Notes: generated from the letters alone by a model not told the origin. A stretch of 64,000 bases of DNA from Rhodospirillaceae bacterium UBA1479 (GCA_002325375.1 DCRZ01000006.1:128911-192910); one strand, 5' to 3'; counted from the first letter of the stretch, positions 17,525 to 26,722 are shown. Numbers and translations are program-made.

Positions 17525-18502
17525 ATGCCCAACAACAAACCGCGCCTGCTGGTCGCCCGCATCTTCCCGCAAGATGTCATGGACCGCGCCGCCCGCGACT
17601 ATGACTGCATCGTCAATTCCGAGGACGCCAACTGGTCCGGGGACGACGTGATCGCCCGGGCGGGCGACGTCGATGCGATCCTGACGTCCGCGCGCACCAA
17701 ATATCCGGCCGAGGTCATCCAGGGCCTGCCGGCCAACGTGCGCATGCTGGCGACCTTTTCCGTGGGCTATGAGCATATCGACCTGGACGCGGCCAAGGCG
17801 CGGGGCCTGGTCGTCACCAACACGCCGGACGTGCTGACCGAGGCCGTGGCCGACATCACCATCCTGCTGCTGCTGGCGGCCTCACGCCGGGCGCGTGAGG
17901 CGTTTGAGATGATTTCCGGCGACAACTGGCTGAACATCGGCGGCTGGCGGCCGACCCAGTTCCTCGGCACCGGCGCCCAGGGCAAGGTGCTGGGGATTCT
18001 CGGCATGGGCCGCATCGGCCGCGCGGCGGCGGCCCGGGCGCGGGCCATGGGCATGACGATCCACTACCACAACCGCTCGCGCCTCGCTCCCGACCTGGAA
18101 CAGGGCGCGGTCTACCACGACACACCGCAATCGCTGCTGAAGGTCGCGCAGTTCCTGTCGATCCATTGCGAATCGACTCCGGAAACCCGCCATCTGATCA
18201 ACGAAGACGGCATCGCCCTGATGCCCGAGGGGGCGATCATCGTGAACACGGCCAGGGGCGACATCATCGACGACGATGCCCTGATCCCGGCTTTGGAATC
18301 GGGGCGCATTGCCGCCGCCGGGCTCGACGTGTTCGCGGGCGAACCCGACGTGGACAAGCGCTACTTCACCACCAAGAACGCGTTCATCCTGCCGCATATC
18401 GGCAGTGCGACGGTGGAAACGCGCAACGCCATGGGCTTCCGCGCGCTGGACAATCTGGATGCCTTCTTCCAGGGCGAGGAACCGGTCGACCGGCTGGCCT
18501 GA
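17525..18502 (+). CDS. D-2-hydroxyacid dehydrogenase (glyoxylate/hydroxypyruvate reductase type)
   Basis: A 325-aa NAD(P)-dependent enzyme of the D-isomer 2-hydroxyacid dehydrogenase family. The Rossmann motif GMGRIG (160-165) is present, followed by HNRSR, which suggests NADP preference. The catalytic residues are Arg244 (NTARGD), Glu273 (AGEPD) and His291 (HIGSAT). It resembles GyaR-type glyoxylate reductases; the precise substrate is inferred only. The ribosome site GGGGGAG lies 9 nt before ATG 17525. Probably co-transcribed with the SDR upstream; a terminator follows 26 bp after the stop. Confidence 0.92.
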   Translation: MPNNKPRLLVARIFPQDVMDRAARDYDCIVNSEDANWSGDDVIARAGDVDAILTSARTKYPAEVIQGLPANVRMLATFSVGYEHIDLDAAKARGLVVTNTPDVLTEAVADITILLLLAASRRAREAFEMISGDNWLNIGGWRPTQFLGTGAQGKVLGILGMGRIGRAAAARARAMGMTIHYHNRSRLAPDLEQGAVYHDTPQSLLKVAQFLSIHCESTPETRHLINEDGIALMPEGAIIVNTARGDIIDDDALIPALESGRIAAAGLDVFAGEPDVDKRYFTTKNAFILPHIGSATVETRNAMGFRALDNLDAFFQGEEPVDRLA

Positions 18503-18528
18503 CCCGGTTGCAACGGCGCATAAAAAAA

Positions 18529-18561
18529 CCGCCCGGGGGCTTGGCGCCGCCGGGCGGTTTT
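18529..18561. terminator. Rho-independent terminator, bidirectional
   Basis: CCGCCCGG (18529-18536) pairs with CCGGGCGG (18550-18557), with a 7-A run before (18522-18528) and TTTT after. It separates the converging hydroxyacid dehydrogenase and Bax inhibitor-1 genes and can serve both. Confidence 0.85.
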
Positions 18562-18590
18562 CGATTCCCCCAGGGGGGAATGCGGTTCGG

Positions 18591-19325
18591 CTATTCGCGG
18601 TTGCCGAAGAACTGCAACATGAAGATGAACATGTTGATGAAGTCCAGGTAGAGCGTCAAAGCGCCCATGATGGCCTTCTTCTCGTGCACTTCCGAATGAT
18701 CGCCTTCGGCGTAGATCGCCTTGATCCGCTGCGTGTCGTAGGCGGTCAGGCCGGCGAAGATCAGCACGCCGAGGATCGAGATCACGAAGTGCAGGCCGGT
18801 CGAGGCCAGGAAGATGTTGACCACCGAGGCGATCAGGATGCCGATCAGGCCCATGACCAGGAAGGTGCCCATGCCGGACAGATCCTTCTTGGTTGTATAG
18901 CCGTAGAGCGACAGGCCCGCGAAGGCAGCCGAGGTGATGAAGAACACCCGGACGATGCTTTCGCCGGTGAAGGCCAGGAAGATGTAGCTGAGCGACAGGC
19001 CCATCAAGCCGGCATAGACCCAGAACAGGGTCTGCGCCGTCGCGGCCTTCATGCTGTGGATGCGCGCCGACAGGAAGAACACGAAGCCGAGCGGCGCCAG
19101 CATGACGACCCAGCGCAGCGCCGTGCCGTGAATCGCATTCATCAGTTCGCCCGAGGTCGAGGCGGCGAAGGCCACCGCACCCGTGAGCGCCAAGCCGATG
19201 CACATGTAGTTGTAGACGCGCAGCATGTAGCTGCGCAGGCCGACGTCGATGCCGGCGGCAGCGGCCTGCGCATGGTCCATGCGCGCAGTCTGCAGCCGGA
19301 ACCTATCGTTCTGACCCATAGCCAT
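18591..19325 (-). CDS. Bax inhibitor-1 / YccA family membrane protein
   Basis: A 244-aa inner-membrane protein with seven hydrophobic segments, an N-terminal soluble tail containing LRSYMLRVYNYM, and the C-terminal AYDTQRIKAIY and LTLYLDFINMFIFMLQFFGNRE typical of the family. In bacteria YccA modulates FtsH proteolysis; other members are pH-dependent calcium leak channels. ATG 19325 is supported by AGGAG about 8 nt upstream. It is monocistronic, with a candidate promoter at 19415-19444 and a terminator after it. Confidence 0.95.
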   Translation of the reverse strand: MAMGQNDRFRLQTARMDHAQAAAAGIDVGLRSYMLRVYNYMCIGLALTGAVAFAASTSGELMNAIHGTALRWVVMLAPLGFVFFLSARIHSMKAATAQTLFWVYAGLMGLSLSYIFLAFTGESIVRVFFITSAAFAGLSLYGYTTKKDLSGMGTFLVMGLIGILIASVVNIFLASTGLHFVISILGVLIFAGLTAYDTQRIKAIYAEGDHSEVHEKKAIMGALTLYLDFINMFIFMLQFFGNRE

Positions 19326-19414
19326 TGATGTTCTCCTTTTACACTTCCCTAATCGGGTGGCCGTCCTTGTGACAATGCGGCCCTGCCCGGTGAAACCTGT
19401 GAATTTCCCTGTTC

Positions 19415-19444
19415 CTAATATGGCAGCGAATCCCGGAAATTCAA
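19415..19444 (-). promoter_or_regulatory. Candidate sigma-70 promoter of the Bax inhibitor-1 gene
   Basis: Read on the minus strand: TTGAAT, an 18-bp spacer, then TATTAG, about 90 bp before the start codon. Both hexamers match consensus at four of six positions. Inference only. Confidence 0.4.
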
Positions 19445-19500
19445 CTGTTACCGGGGGCGTCACACAGGTTTTACGTACGATTTCGGCGCCGACGTTTCCG

Positions 19501-22038
19501 TCACTGGTTGCGCAGGTGGGGCATGGCCTTCTGGCCCATGGCCCGCCAGGTCCCGAACAGTCCCATGATCAGGGTCACCGCCAGGCAGAACGCCGCCGTG
19601 ACGGCGGCGGCAGGCAGATCGAAGGCCCAGTCGCTTTTCATCAGGTGGACGACGATGCCCCAGGCCGCGGCCGTGCCCACGGCCGCCCCGATGACCGCCG
19701 TCAGCAGGCCGAGGGCGCCGTATTCCAAAAGATAGCCGCCCAGCACCCGGCCGCGCCTGGCGCCCAGCACCTTGAACACCACGGCGTCATAGACCCGGCG
19801 GCGATGGCCGGCGGCGATGGTTCCGGCCAGGACCAGGGCCCCCGCCGCGATGGTGATGGCGGCGACCCCGCGCACGGCCCAGCTGACGCCTTCCATGATG
19901 CGCGCGGCGGCTTCCAGGGCTTCGCGCACGCGGATGGCGGAGACGTTGAGGAAGCGGTCGGCGACCGTGCGCTCGATGGTGTCCTCGGCGGATGGCGGGG
20001 CTTCAACGGCGGCGATATGGCTGTGCGGCGCCCCTTCCAGGGTGCCGGGCGCGAAGATGATGGCGAAATCGAAGCGCAGCGACCGCCAGTCGATGCGGCG
20101 TAGGCTGGCGACGGCGGCGGTCACCGGCCGGCCCAGGATGTTGAGGCTGAGGGTATCGCCCAAACCGATGCCGAAGCCCTTGGCCAGATTGGCGTCGAGC
20201 GAGATCAGCGGCGGCCCGGCGTAATCCCGGGGCCACCACTCACCGGCGGTGATCTCGCTGGCGTCGGGCTGCACGGCGGCATAGGTCAGGGCGCGGTCGC
20301 CCCGGATCGCCCATTGGCTGTCGGGGGCGATCTCGATTTCGTCGACAGGCGTGCCGTTGATATGGGTGATGCGCCCGCGCAAGGAGGGGACGCGTTGCAG
20401 GTGGGCGGCCCCCTTGATACCCATCACGGCGGTATCGAATTCGGCAACCTGGTCCGGTTGAATATCCAGAAAGAAGAAGGCCGGGGCCTCTTCGGGCAGG
20501 CGCTCGCTGACCTGGCGGGTCATGTTGGCGTCGATCAAGGCGACGGCGACCAGCACGGCCAGGCCCAGGCCCAGGGAGGTCACGACACTGGGCACCATGC
20601 TGTCGGGCCGCCCCAGGTTGGCGACGACCAACCGCAGGCGCGCCCCCGGCGGGCGCTTGTAGGCCCGGGCGGCGCGTCCGACGGCCCAGGCGGCGGCGCG
20701 CAGCACGGCCAGGAACAGAATGGCCCCGCCGACGAACCAATAGGCGAACCCGCGGTCCGCCGCAGTGGCGACGGTCAGCGCCGCGAGCGCGGCCACGCCC
20801 AGCGCCATAAGCACAAGATACACGGCCCTGGGGCGGCGGCCGGCGGGGGCGACCCGGTCGCGGAACAGATCACCCGCCCGAACTTCCCGCGCGCGGGCCA
20901 GGGGCCAAAGGGCGAAGGTCACGGCGGACACCATGCCGAAGGCCGCCGCCGTGGCCAGGGCGGCGGGATAGATGCCGGGTTCGGGCGCGACCGGCAGCAG
21001 CCCGCCGAAAGCGGTCACCCCCAGCCAGGGCAAGACGGCGCCCAGGACAAGGCCCAGCGCCACGCCCCCCGCGGCCAGGATCAGCACCTGGATCAGGTAG
21101 ATCGTGAAGATCAGCCGCCCGGGCGCACCCAGGCATTTCAGGGTCGCGATGGTGGTCGACCGCTGGTCCAGGTATCCGGCGACGGCGTTGGTGATGCCGA
21201 TGCCGCCGACCAACAACACCGTCAGCCCGACGAAGCCCATGAACAGGGTCAGGCGTTCGACGAAGCGGCGCACGCCGGGGGCGGCTTCGTCCGCCGCGCG
21301 GATGCGCCAGCCGGCGTCGGGGAATTGTTCGCTCAAACCTTCGATGAAGGCGGGGACGGACGTGCCCGGGGGCAGCATCACCCGGTGGTGATAGCGGATC
21401 TGGCTGCCCGGCTGGACCAGCCCCGTGGCCGGCAGGGCGTTCAGGGACACCATGAAGCGGGGGCCGAAGGAAAACACGCTGGCGACGCGGTCGGGCTCTT
21501 TCTGGATGACGGCGCGGATCTGGAATTCCGCCTCGCCCACGCGCACCCTGTCGCCGACCTTGGCCCCCAGGCGGGTCAGCAGGTTGCCGTCCACCGCCGC
21601 CCCCCAGGCGCCGTCCCGGTTTGCCAGAATCTCGCCGAGGGGCCGGGCCGGGTCGGTGACCAGCGTGCCGGCCAGCGGATAGGCGCCGTCCACGGCCTTC
21701 AGTTCGGCCAGGGAACGCCGGGCCTGAGGGTCGAGCGGCCGCGCCATGGTGCGCATTTCCACGGTGTCGGCGCGGGCTCGGGCATGGGCGTCGAGATAGG
21801 CCAACTGCGCCGCGTCGGCGGCGCGGTGGGTCAAGCGCAGGTCGACGTCGCCGCCCAGCAGTTTCGTGCCGTCGCGGTCCAGCCCGGCGACGAAGGAGCG
21901 GGACAGGGAATTCACGGCGGCGATCGCCGTCACGCCCAACACCAGACAGGCCAGGAAAATGCCGAGCCCGCGCAACACCCCGCCGGGCCCGCCCTTGAGG
22001 TCGCGCCAGGCCAAGCGCCAGGCAAGGGCGACGCCCAT
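19501..22038 (-). CDS. ABC transporter permease, YbbP/FtsX-like
   Basis: An 845-aa permease of the MacB/FtsX superfamily. An N-terminal span (about 25-45) is followed by a large periplasmic domain, then a TM block near 265-400, further segments near 405-475, a second periplasmic region and a C-terminal four-span FtsX-like block. It pairs with the ATPase gene 5 bp upstream. The YbbA-YbbP-TesA neighbourhood is conserved in proteobacteria, where YbbAP is thought to extract hydrophobic compounds from the inner membrane. The substrate is unproven here. Confidence 0.92.
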   Translation of the reverse strand: MGVALAWRLAWRDLKGGPGGVLRGLGIFLACLVLGVTAIAAVNSLSRSFVAGLDRDGTKLLGGDVDLRLTHRAADAAQLAYLDAHARARADTVEMRTMARPLDPQARRSLAELKAVDGAYPLAGTLVTDPARPLGEILANRDGAWGAAVDGNLLTRLGAKVGDRVRVGEAEFQIRAVIQKEPDRVASVFSFGPRFMVSLNALPATGLVQPGSQIRYHHRVMLPPGTSVPAFIEGLSEQFPDAGWRIRAADEAAPGVRRFVERLTLFMGFVGLTVLLVGGIGITNAVAGYLDQRSTTIATLKCLGAPGRLIFTIYLIQVLILAAGGVALGLVLGAVLPWLGVTAFGGLLPVAPEPGIYPAALATAAAFGMVSAVTFALWPLARAREVRAGDLFRDRVAPAGRRPRAVYLVLMALGVAALAALTVATAADRGFAYWFVGGAILFLAVLRAAAWAVGRAARAYKRPPGARLRLVVANLGRPDSMVPSVVTSLGLGLAVLVAVALIDANMTRQVSERLPEEAPAFFFLDIQPDQVAEFDTAVMGIKGAAHLQRVPSLRGRITHINGTPVDEIEIAPDSQWAIRGDRALTYAAVQPDASEITAGEWWPRDYAGPPLISLDANLAKGFGIGLGDTLSLNILGRPVTAAVASLRRIDWRSLRFDFAIIFAPGTLEGAPHSHIAAVEAPPSAEDTIERTVADRFLNVSAIRVREALEAAARIMEGVSWAVRGVAAITIAAGALVLAGTIAAGHRRRVYDAVVFKVLGARRGRVLGGYLLEYGALGLLTAVIGAAVGTAAAWGIVVHLMKSDWAFDLPAAAVTAAFCLAVTLIMGLFGTWRAMGQKAMPHLRNQ

Positions 22039-22043
22039 GGGGA

Positions 22044-22775
22044 TCAGTCCCCCGCCATGCGAAGGGCGGTCTGGTCATCGGCGACCAGGCCGTCGCGGAT
22101 GGTCAGCATGCGCCCGCAGCGCTCAGCCAGGGATTTTTGGTGGGTGACCAGCAGCAAGGTGGTGCCGAGGCGTTCGTGCATGCCGAACAGCAGGTCGATG
22201 ATCTGGTCGCTGGTGTGTTCGTCCAGATTGCCCGTCGGCTCGTCCGCCAACAGCAGCTTGGGCGATCCGGCGAAGGCGCGGGCCAGGGCCACGCGCTGCT
22301 GTTCGCCGCCCGACAGTTGGCCCGGGTAATGGCTGGTGCGATGGCCCAGGCCGACGGCGGCAAGTTCTTCGGCCGCGCGGTCGAAGGCGTCGCTCCGCCC
22401 GGCGAATTCCAAGGCCACGGCGACGTTTTCCAGCGCCGTCATGGTCGGGATCAGGTGGAAGTCCTGGAACACGATGCCCAGGGTGTCGCGGCGGAAGCGG
22501 GCCAGGCCGTCCTCATTCAGGGTCGTCAGGTCATGGCCGGCGACGGCGACCTCGCCGCCCGTCGCCTGTTCCAGGCCGCCCAGAACCATCAACAGCGACG
22601 TCTTGCCTGATCCGGAGGGGCCGACAATGCCCAGGGTTTCGCCCGCCCCGACGGTCAGGTCGATGCCTTTAAGGATATTGACCTTACCGGCTTCGCTCTC
22701 CAGGGTAAGGCGCAGGTCGCGCGTCCGTACCGCGGGCGTCGCCGGGCCGGTCTTTCCATTCGGATGAGCATCCAT
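22044..22775 (-). CDS. ABC transporter ATP-binding protein, YbbA-like
   Basis: A 243-aa ATPase of the LolD/MacB family, partner of the adjacent permease. Walker A is GPSGSGKT, the signature is LSGGEQQRVA and Walker B is LLLADEPTG; the switch His is in LLLVTHQKS. ATG 22775 has GGAA about 8 nt upstream. Its start codon nearly coincides with the divergent esterase gene's first possible ATG, so both share a very short promoter region. Likely operon: this gene, then the permease. Confidence 0.94.
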   Translation of the reverse strand: MDAHPNGKTGPATPAVRTRDLRLTLESEAGKVNILKGIDLTVGAGETLGIVGPSGSGKTSLLMVLGGLEQATGGEVAVAGHDLTTLNEDGLARFRRDTLGIVFQDFHLIPTMTALENVAVALEFAGRSDAFDRAAEELAAVGLGHRTSHYPGQLSGGEQQRVALARAFAGSPKLLLADEPTGNLDEHTSDQIIDLLFGMHERLGTTLLLVTHQKSLAERCGRMLTIRDGLVADDQTALRMAGD

Positions 22776-22803
22776 GCAATCGTTCCGCCGCCGTTTGTCT
22801 ATC

Positions 22804-23469
22804 ATGGGATATGTGCGTAAGGCCGCGAATGTCAACGCGGCGGCTGTCTTTCTGTTGGCGTTGCTGTGGTTTGCCCCGGCCGCGGGCGCGGCCCCACCGC
22901 TGCGTCTGCTCGTCCTGGGCGACAGCCTGACCGCGGGCTACGGGCTGACGGCGGAAGACGGATTCACGGCGCAGCTGCAGGCGGCGCTGAAGGATGCCGG
23001 GCGCGACGTCGTGGTCCTGAACGCGGGCGTGTCCGGCGACACCACGGCCGGCGGGCGGGCACGGATCGGCTGGGCGCTCGGCGACAAGCCCGATGCGGTG
23101 GTTGTCGAACTGGGCGCCAACGACGGCCTGCGCGGCCTTGATCCCAAGGCAACCTTCGACAATCTGGACGCCATCATTGCCGATATCCGCCGGGCCGGCC
23201 TGCCCGTGCTGCTGACCGGCATGTTGGCCCCGCCCAACCTGGGCCGCGACTACGCGGATGATTTCAACGCCGTCTTTCCGCGCTTGGCGGAAAAGCACGA
23301 CGTTCTGTTCTATCCCTTCTTTCTGGCCGGCGTCGCGGCCAAACCGGACCTGAACCAGGACGACGGCATTCATCCCAATCCCAAGGGGGTGCGGGCCGTC
23401 GTCGACCGTATTCTGCCCTATGTGCTGGACCTGCTGGCCCGGGCCAAGACGAAAGCGGGGGCGCGGTGA
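22804..23469 (+). CDS. Arylesterase / lysophospholipase TesA-like (SGNH hydrolase)
   Basis: A secreted GDSL esterase, 221 aa with the chosen start. The signal peptide is MGYVRKAANVN, a hydrophobic core, then APAAGAA. Catalytic blocks are GDSLT (Ser about 41), the Gly in VSGDTTAGG, GAND, and DGIHPN (Asp and His). TesA-type enzymes are periplasmic thioesterase/lysophospholipases. An earlier in-frame ATG at 22774 would give a 10-residue-longer signal n-region; 22804 gives a more ordinary signal peptide. Neither has a clear ribosome site. The stop overlaps the FIST gene start by 4 bp. Confidence 0.9.
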   Translation: MGYVRKAANVNAAAVFLLALLWFAPAAGAAPPLRLLVLGDSLTAGYGLTAEDGFTAQLQAALKDAGRDVVVLNAGVSGDTTAGGRARIGWALGDKPDAVVVELGANDGLRGLDPKATFDNLDAIIADIRRAGLPVLLTGMLAPPNLGRDYADDFNAVFPRLAEKHDVLFYPFFLAGVAAKPDLNQDDGIHPNPKGVRAVVDRILPYVLDLLARAKTKAGAR

Positions 23470-24581
23470 GCGGCTTCAAACATGCCCATGCGGGTGGGGC
23501 CGACTGGGCCGAGGTCGCGCGCGACTGCGCCCGTCAGCTCGACCCCATCCCCGAGGGCGCCAACCTGGGCTTTCTCTATGTCACCGACGCGCTGGCCGAC
23601 GATCTGACGTCGATCCTCACCTTCCTGCGTCAGACCTCGGGCGTCGAGGACTGGGTCGGCACCGTCGGCATGGGCATCTGCGCGGGGGCCCAGGAATATC
23701 ATGACGCGCCGGCGGCGGCGGTGCTGCTGGGCGCCTTTCCCGCGGATTCGTTCCGGGTGTTTCCGGTCCTGCGCGGCGGGCTCGGCGACATGCCGGCGGG
23801 GCTGCGCGGCTGGGTCGACGATGGTGCCGCGCCGTTCGCCGTGGTTCACGGCGATCCTTACAACCACCACCTGCCCGAGCTTTTGGAGGAAACCGCGAGC
23901 GGCCTGTCGTCGTTCCTGGTCGGCGGGCTGACGGCGTCGCGCGGCAGCGGCCCGCAGATCGCGGGCACGATCGCCAAGGGCGGGGTCTCGGGTGTGCTGT
24001 TCGGGCCCCAGGTCCAGGTCGCGACCGGGCTCAGCCAGGGCTGCACACCCGTGGGCGAACCGCGCCAAGTGACCGAGGCCGAGGACAACATCATCATGTC
24101 GATCGACGGCAAGCGCGCACTCGACGTCATGAAGGCCGACATCGGCGAGCTTCTGGCGCGCAATCTGGAACGGGTCGCCGGATACATCCATGCCGCCTTC
24201 CCCGTGCCGGGCTCCGACACCCGGGATTATCTGGTGCGCTCGCTGCTGGGCATCGACGTGGACCGCGGCTGGGTCGCCGTCGGCGGCGCGGTCGAGGCCG
24301 GCGACCGCATCATGTTCGTGCGCCGCGACCCGATTTCCGCCGAACAGGATCTGGCCGACATGGTCAACGGACTGAAGGCGCGCCTGCCGTCGCCGCCCCG
24401 GGGCGGGCTGTATTTTTCCTGCGTCGCGCGCGGCCCCGGCATGTTCGGGGCGCCCGGCAAGGAAATGGCCCTGATCATGGAGCGTCTGGGCGATATCCCT
24501 CTGATCGGGTTCTATGGCAACGGCGAGATTTCAAACGCTAGGCTGTACGGTTATACGGGCGTGCTGGCGCTGTTCCTCTAG
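23466..24581 (+). CDS. FIST domain protein
   Basis: A 371-aa soluble protein made of an N-terminal FIST domain (about 15-210; VGTVGMGICAGAQEY and SSFLVGGLTASRGSG are typical) and a C-terminal FIST_C domain (about 215-365; MFGAPGKEMALIMERLGDIPLIGFYGNGEI). FIST domains are proposed small-molecule, possibly amino-acid, sensors and are usually fused to or encoded by signalling proteins; here there is no output domain. GTG 23466 overlaps the esterase stop in a GTGA, so translation is coupled to it. Function of the pair unknown. Confidence 0.9.
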   Translation: MSGFKHAHAGGADWAEVARDCARQLDPIPEGANLGFLYVTDALADDLTSILTFLRQTSGVEDWVGTVGMGICAGAQEYHDAPAAAVLLGAFPADSFRVFPVLRGGLGDMPAGLRGWVDDGAAPFAVVHGDPYNHHLPELLEETASGLSSFLVGGLTASRGSGPQIAGTIAKGGVSGVLFGPQVQVATGLSQGCTPVGEPRQVTEAEDNIIMSIDGKRALDVMKADIGELLARNLERVAGYIHAAFPVPGSDTRDYLVRSLLGIDVDRGWVAVGGAVEAGDRIMFVRRDPISAEQDLADMVNGLKARLPSPPRGGLYFSCVARGPGMFGAPGKEMALIMERLGDIPLIGFYGNGEISNARLYGYTGVLALFL

Positions 24582-24826
24582 AATCCGCCGCCGATCCCGC
24601 GAATCGGGACCATTTCGCCCCCGGTTTTTTCCGCCATCCCCCAACCGCGCCATGATGGTGCCGCATTTGCTTTCGACCCTCGGGGCCTGGAAAGCGGCGT
24701 CGTCCGGGCGGCTTCCTTGGCACCTTGCTGTATACGTCTGGACATCCCCAAACCGACGCCATAGAAGCGAAGGCAAGGGAACGGTGTCGTCTGTTCCGGG
24801 AAGCCAACAGCCAGGGAGGCCGCGTC

Positions 24827-25426
24827 ATGCGCCTTTTCGTCGGATTGGACCTACCCGAAGACCTTCGTCTCACCCTTGGCCTGCTGCGCGCCGGCATCAA
24901 CGGGGCGCGCTGGGTTCCCCCGGAGAATTTCCATATCACGCTGCGTTTCATCGGCGAGGCCGACCGCCATCAGGCGGCCGATCTGGACGACGCCCTGGCC
25001 GACATCGACGTACCGGCCTTCGATCTGGCGTTCCACGGGGTCGGCAGTTTCGCCTCGCGCGGGCGGCTTCGGGCGATCTGGGCCGGGCTCGAATCCTCGG
25101 GCGCGCTTGTCCATCTTCATGACAAGGTGGAACGCGCGGCGGTCCGCGCCGGCTTCGCCGTGGAACAGCGCAAGTTCAAACCGCACGTCACCCTGGCCCG
25201 GCTCAAGGGTACGCCGGAGGTTGCCGCGCAGCGGTTCCTCGAAGACCACGCCGGGTTCACGACCCGACCCTTCACGGTGGAACGCTTCGTGCTGTTCGAA
25301 AGCACGCTGGGCGGCGAAGGGGCGCATTACACGCCGGTCTGCCGCTATCCGCTCGGCACCTTCGATTACGCCGACTACGGCGATTTCGAGGATCTGGCCG
25401 CCGACTACGCGGACAGCGACGCCTAG
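24827..25426 (+). CDS. thpR: RNA 2',3'-cyclic phosphodiesterase
   Basis: A 199-aa protein of the 2H phosphoesterase family. The two HxT motifs are HITLRF (about 46-51) and HVTLAR (about 121-126), and the N-terminus MRLFVGLDLP is typical. It hydrolyses 2',3'-cyclic phosphate RNA ends in vitro. ATG 24827 has GGGAGG about 8 nt upstream; the longer frame is not needed. Its stop shares a CTAG with the converging HAD gene. Confidence 0.94.
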   Translation: MRLFVGLDLPEDLRLTLGLLRAGINGARWVPPENFHITLRFIGEADRHQAADLDDALADIDVPAFDLAFHGVGSFASRGRLRAIWAGLESSGALVHLHDKVERAAVRAGFAVEQRKFKPHVTLARLKGTPEVAAQRFLEDHAGFTTRPFTVERFVLFESTLGGEGAHYTPVCRYPLGTFDYADYGDFEDLAADYADSDA

Positions 25427-26076
25427 GGGCTTTTGATCAGATCGGGCAGGCGCGTCATGTCGTCGAACACGATCTCGGCCCCGGCCGCCATCAGGGTCTC
25501 GCCGTAATTCGCAACCTCCCTGGCGTGGGAGGCCCCTGCGAAGCCGAGCACCCGCATGCCCGCGCGCCGCGCCCCGGTCACCCCGGCGGTGGAATCCTCG
25601 ATCACCAGACAATCTTCCGGCGCCCGGTCCATGGCGTTGGCGGCGTGCAGGAACAGGTCCGGCGCCGGCTTGCCCCGTTTGACCATGCCGGCGGAAAACA
25701 AATGCGGTTTGAAGAACGGCAGCAGGCCGGTGACGCCCAGGGTCGTCTCGATCTTCACGATCGGGCCCGACGAGGCGACGCAGCGGTCATGGGTCAATTC
25801 CCGCACCATCTCCAAAACCCCGGCCATGGGTTTCAACTCACGCTGGAAGGCTTCCCGGTCCTTGACCTTCAGGGTCTCGATGAAATCATCCGGCACCTCG
25901 ACGCCTTCGCCGCGCACCAGGTTGACGACATCGGTCATCCATTTGCCGGTGAAGCGTTCACGGCACTGCTTGGCGGTAATGGGATAGCCCAGGGCCGACA
26001 GTTGGCCGGCCAATACGCGCGACGCGATCATCTCGCTGTCCACCAGCACGCCGTCGCAGTCGAAGATCAAAAGCAT
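25423..26076 (-). CDS. HAD family phosphatase (beta-phosphoglucomutase-like)
   Basis: A 217-aa HAD hydrolase of subfamily I. Motif I is FDCDGVLVDSE (4-14), with nucleophile and acid/base aspartates, followed by the alpha-helical cap. Motif II is CVASSG, the lysine motif is KRGKPAPDLF and motif III is LVIEDSTAGV. It resembles YieH/phosphoglycolate or sugar-phosphate phosphatases; the substrate cannot be told. It ends inside the thpR stop (shared CTAG). The tyrosine phosphatase gene lies 86 bp upstream on the same strand. Confidence 0.92.
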   Translation of the reverse strand: MLLIFDCDGVLVDSEMIASRVLAGQLSALGYPITAKQCRERFTGKWMTDVVNLVRGEGVEVPDDFIETLKVKDREAFQRELKPMAGVLEMVRELTHDRCVASSGPIVKIETTLGVTGLLPFFKPHLFSAGMVKRGKPAPDLFLHAANAMDRAPEDCLVIEDSTAGVTGARRAGMRVLGFAGASHAREVANYGETLMAAGAEIVFDDMTRLPDLIKSP

Positions 26077-26162
26077 GGATTACTCGCCGAAGGGATTAAG
26101 GGGCCGCAGGTGTACGGGCAGCAGGCGTTGTTTGTAAAGGGGAGGGGCTTGCCGGCGCCGGG

Positions 26163-26642
26163 TCAGCGCGCCAAGTCGGTTGCGCGGATGTGGTCGAGCA
26201 GGCCCCGGGACGCGGCCTCGATCATATCCAGCACCTGCTCGAACCCGTCGCCGGCGCCGTAATAGGGATCGGGCACTTCCGTCAGGCTGAGCTGAGGGGC
26301 GAACGACAGGAACATGTGCAGGCGGTCTTCCCGGCCCTGGGGCGCCAGTTGGGCGAGTGCGGCGTGATTGCGCCGGTCCATGGCGAGCAGATAGTCGAAA
26401 TCGTTGAAATCCTCGGCCCGGGTCTGGCGGCCGCGCAAATCCGACAGGTCGATGCCGCGGCGGCGGGCGGCTTCCCGGGCGCGGCCGTCCGGCGGCGCGC
26501 CGATATGCCAGCCGCTGGTGCCGGCGGAATCGGTTTTGATGACGGCGTCCAGGCCTTCGCGGCGGACCAAGTCGCGGAACACGCCCTCGGCCGTAGGCGA
26601 TCGGCAGATGTTGCCAAGGCAGACGAACAGAACGTTGACCAA
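26163..26642 (-). CDS. Low molecular weight protein-tyrosine phosphatase
   Basis: A 159-aa LMW-PTP. The P-loop is VCLGNICRSPTAEG, giving C-x5-R with Cys8 and Arg14, and the general acid is in the VPDPYYG motif. Usual targets are tyrosine kinases or exopolysaccharide regulators, but none is nearby. The start is TTG 26642, supported by a GAGAGAGGG run about 9 nt upstream and the family N-terminus VNVLFVCLGN; no ATG suits. Divergent from cobB, with about 80 bp between starts. Confidence 0.93.
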   Translation of the reverse strand: MVNVLFVCLGNICRSPTAEGVFRDLVRREGLDAVIKTDSAGTSGWHIGAPPDGRAREAARRRGIDLSDLRGRQTRAEDFNDFDYLLAMDRRNHAALAQLAPQGREDRLHMFLSFAPQLSLTEVPDPYYGAGDGFEQVLDMIEAASRGLLDHIRATDLAR

Positions 26643-26722
26643 GGTGCGGCCCTCTCTCTTAAATAGTGCGGCGGTGAAATCAGACGGCGCAGCTTAGCGC
26701 GCGGCGGGGAAGGGCGACAACC

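Noticed and set aside
20314..22329. 671-codon plus-strand open frame opposite the YbbP-like permease
   Set aside because: Low-complexity Gly/Gln/His-rich shadow of the permease and ATPase genes.
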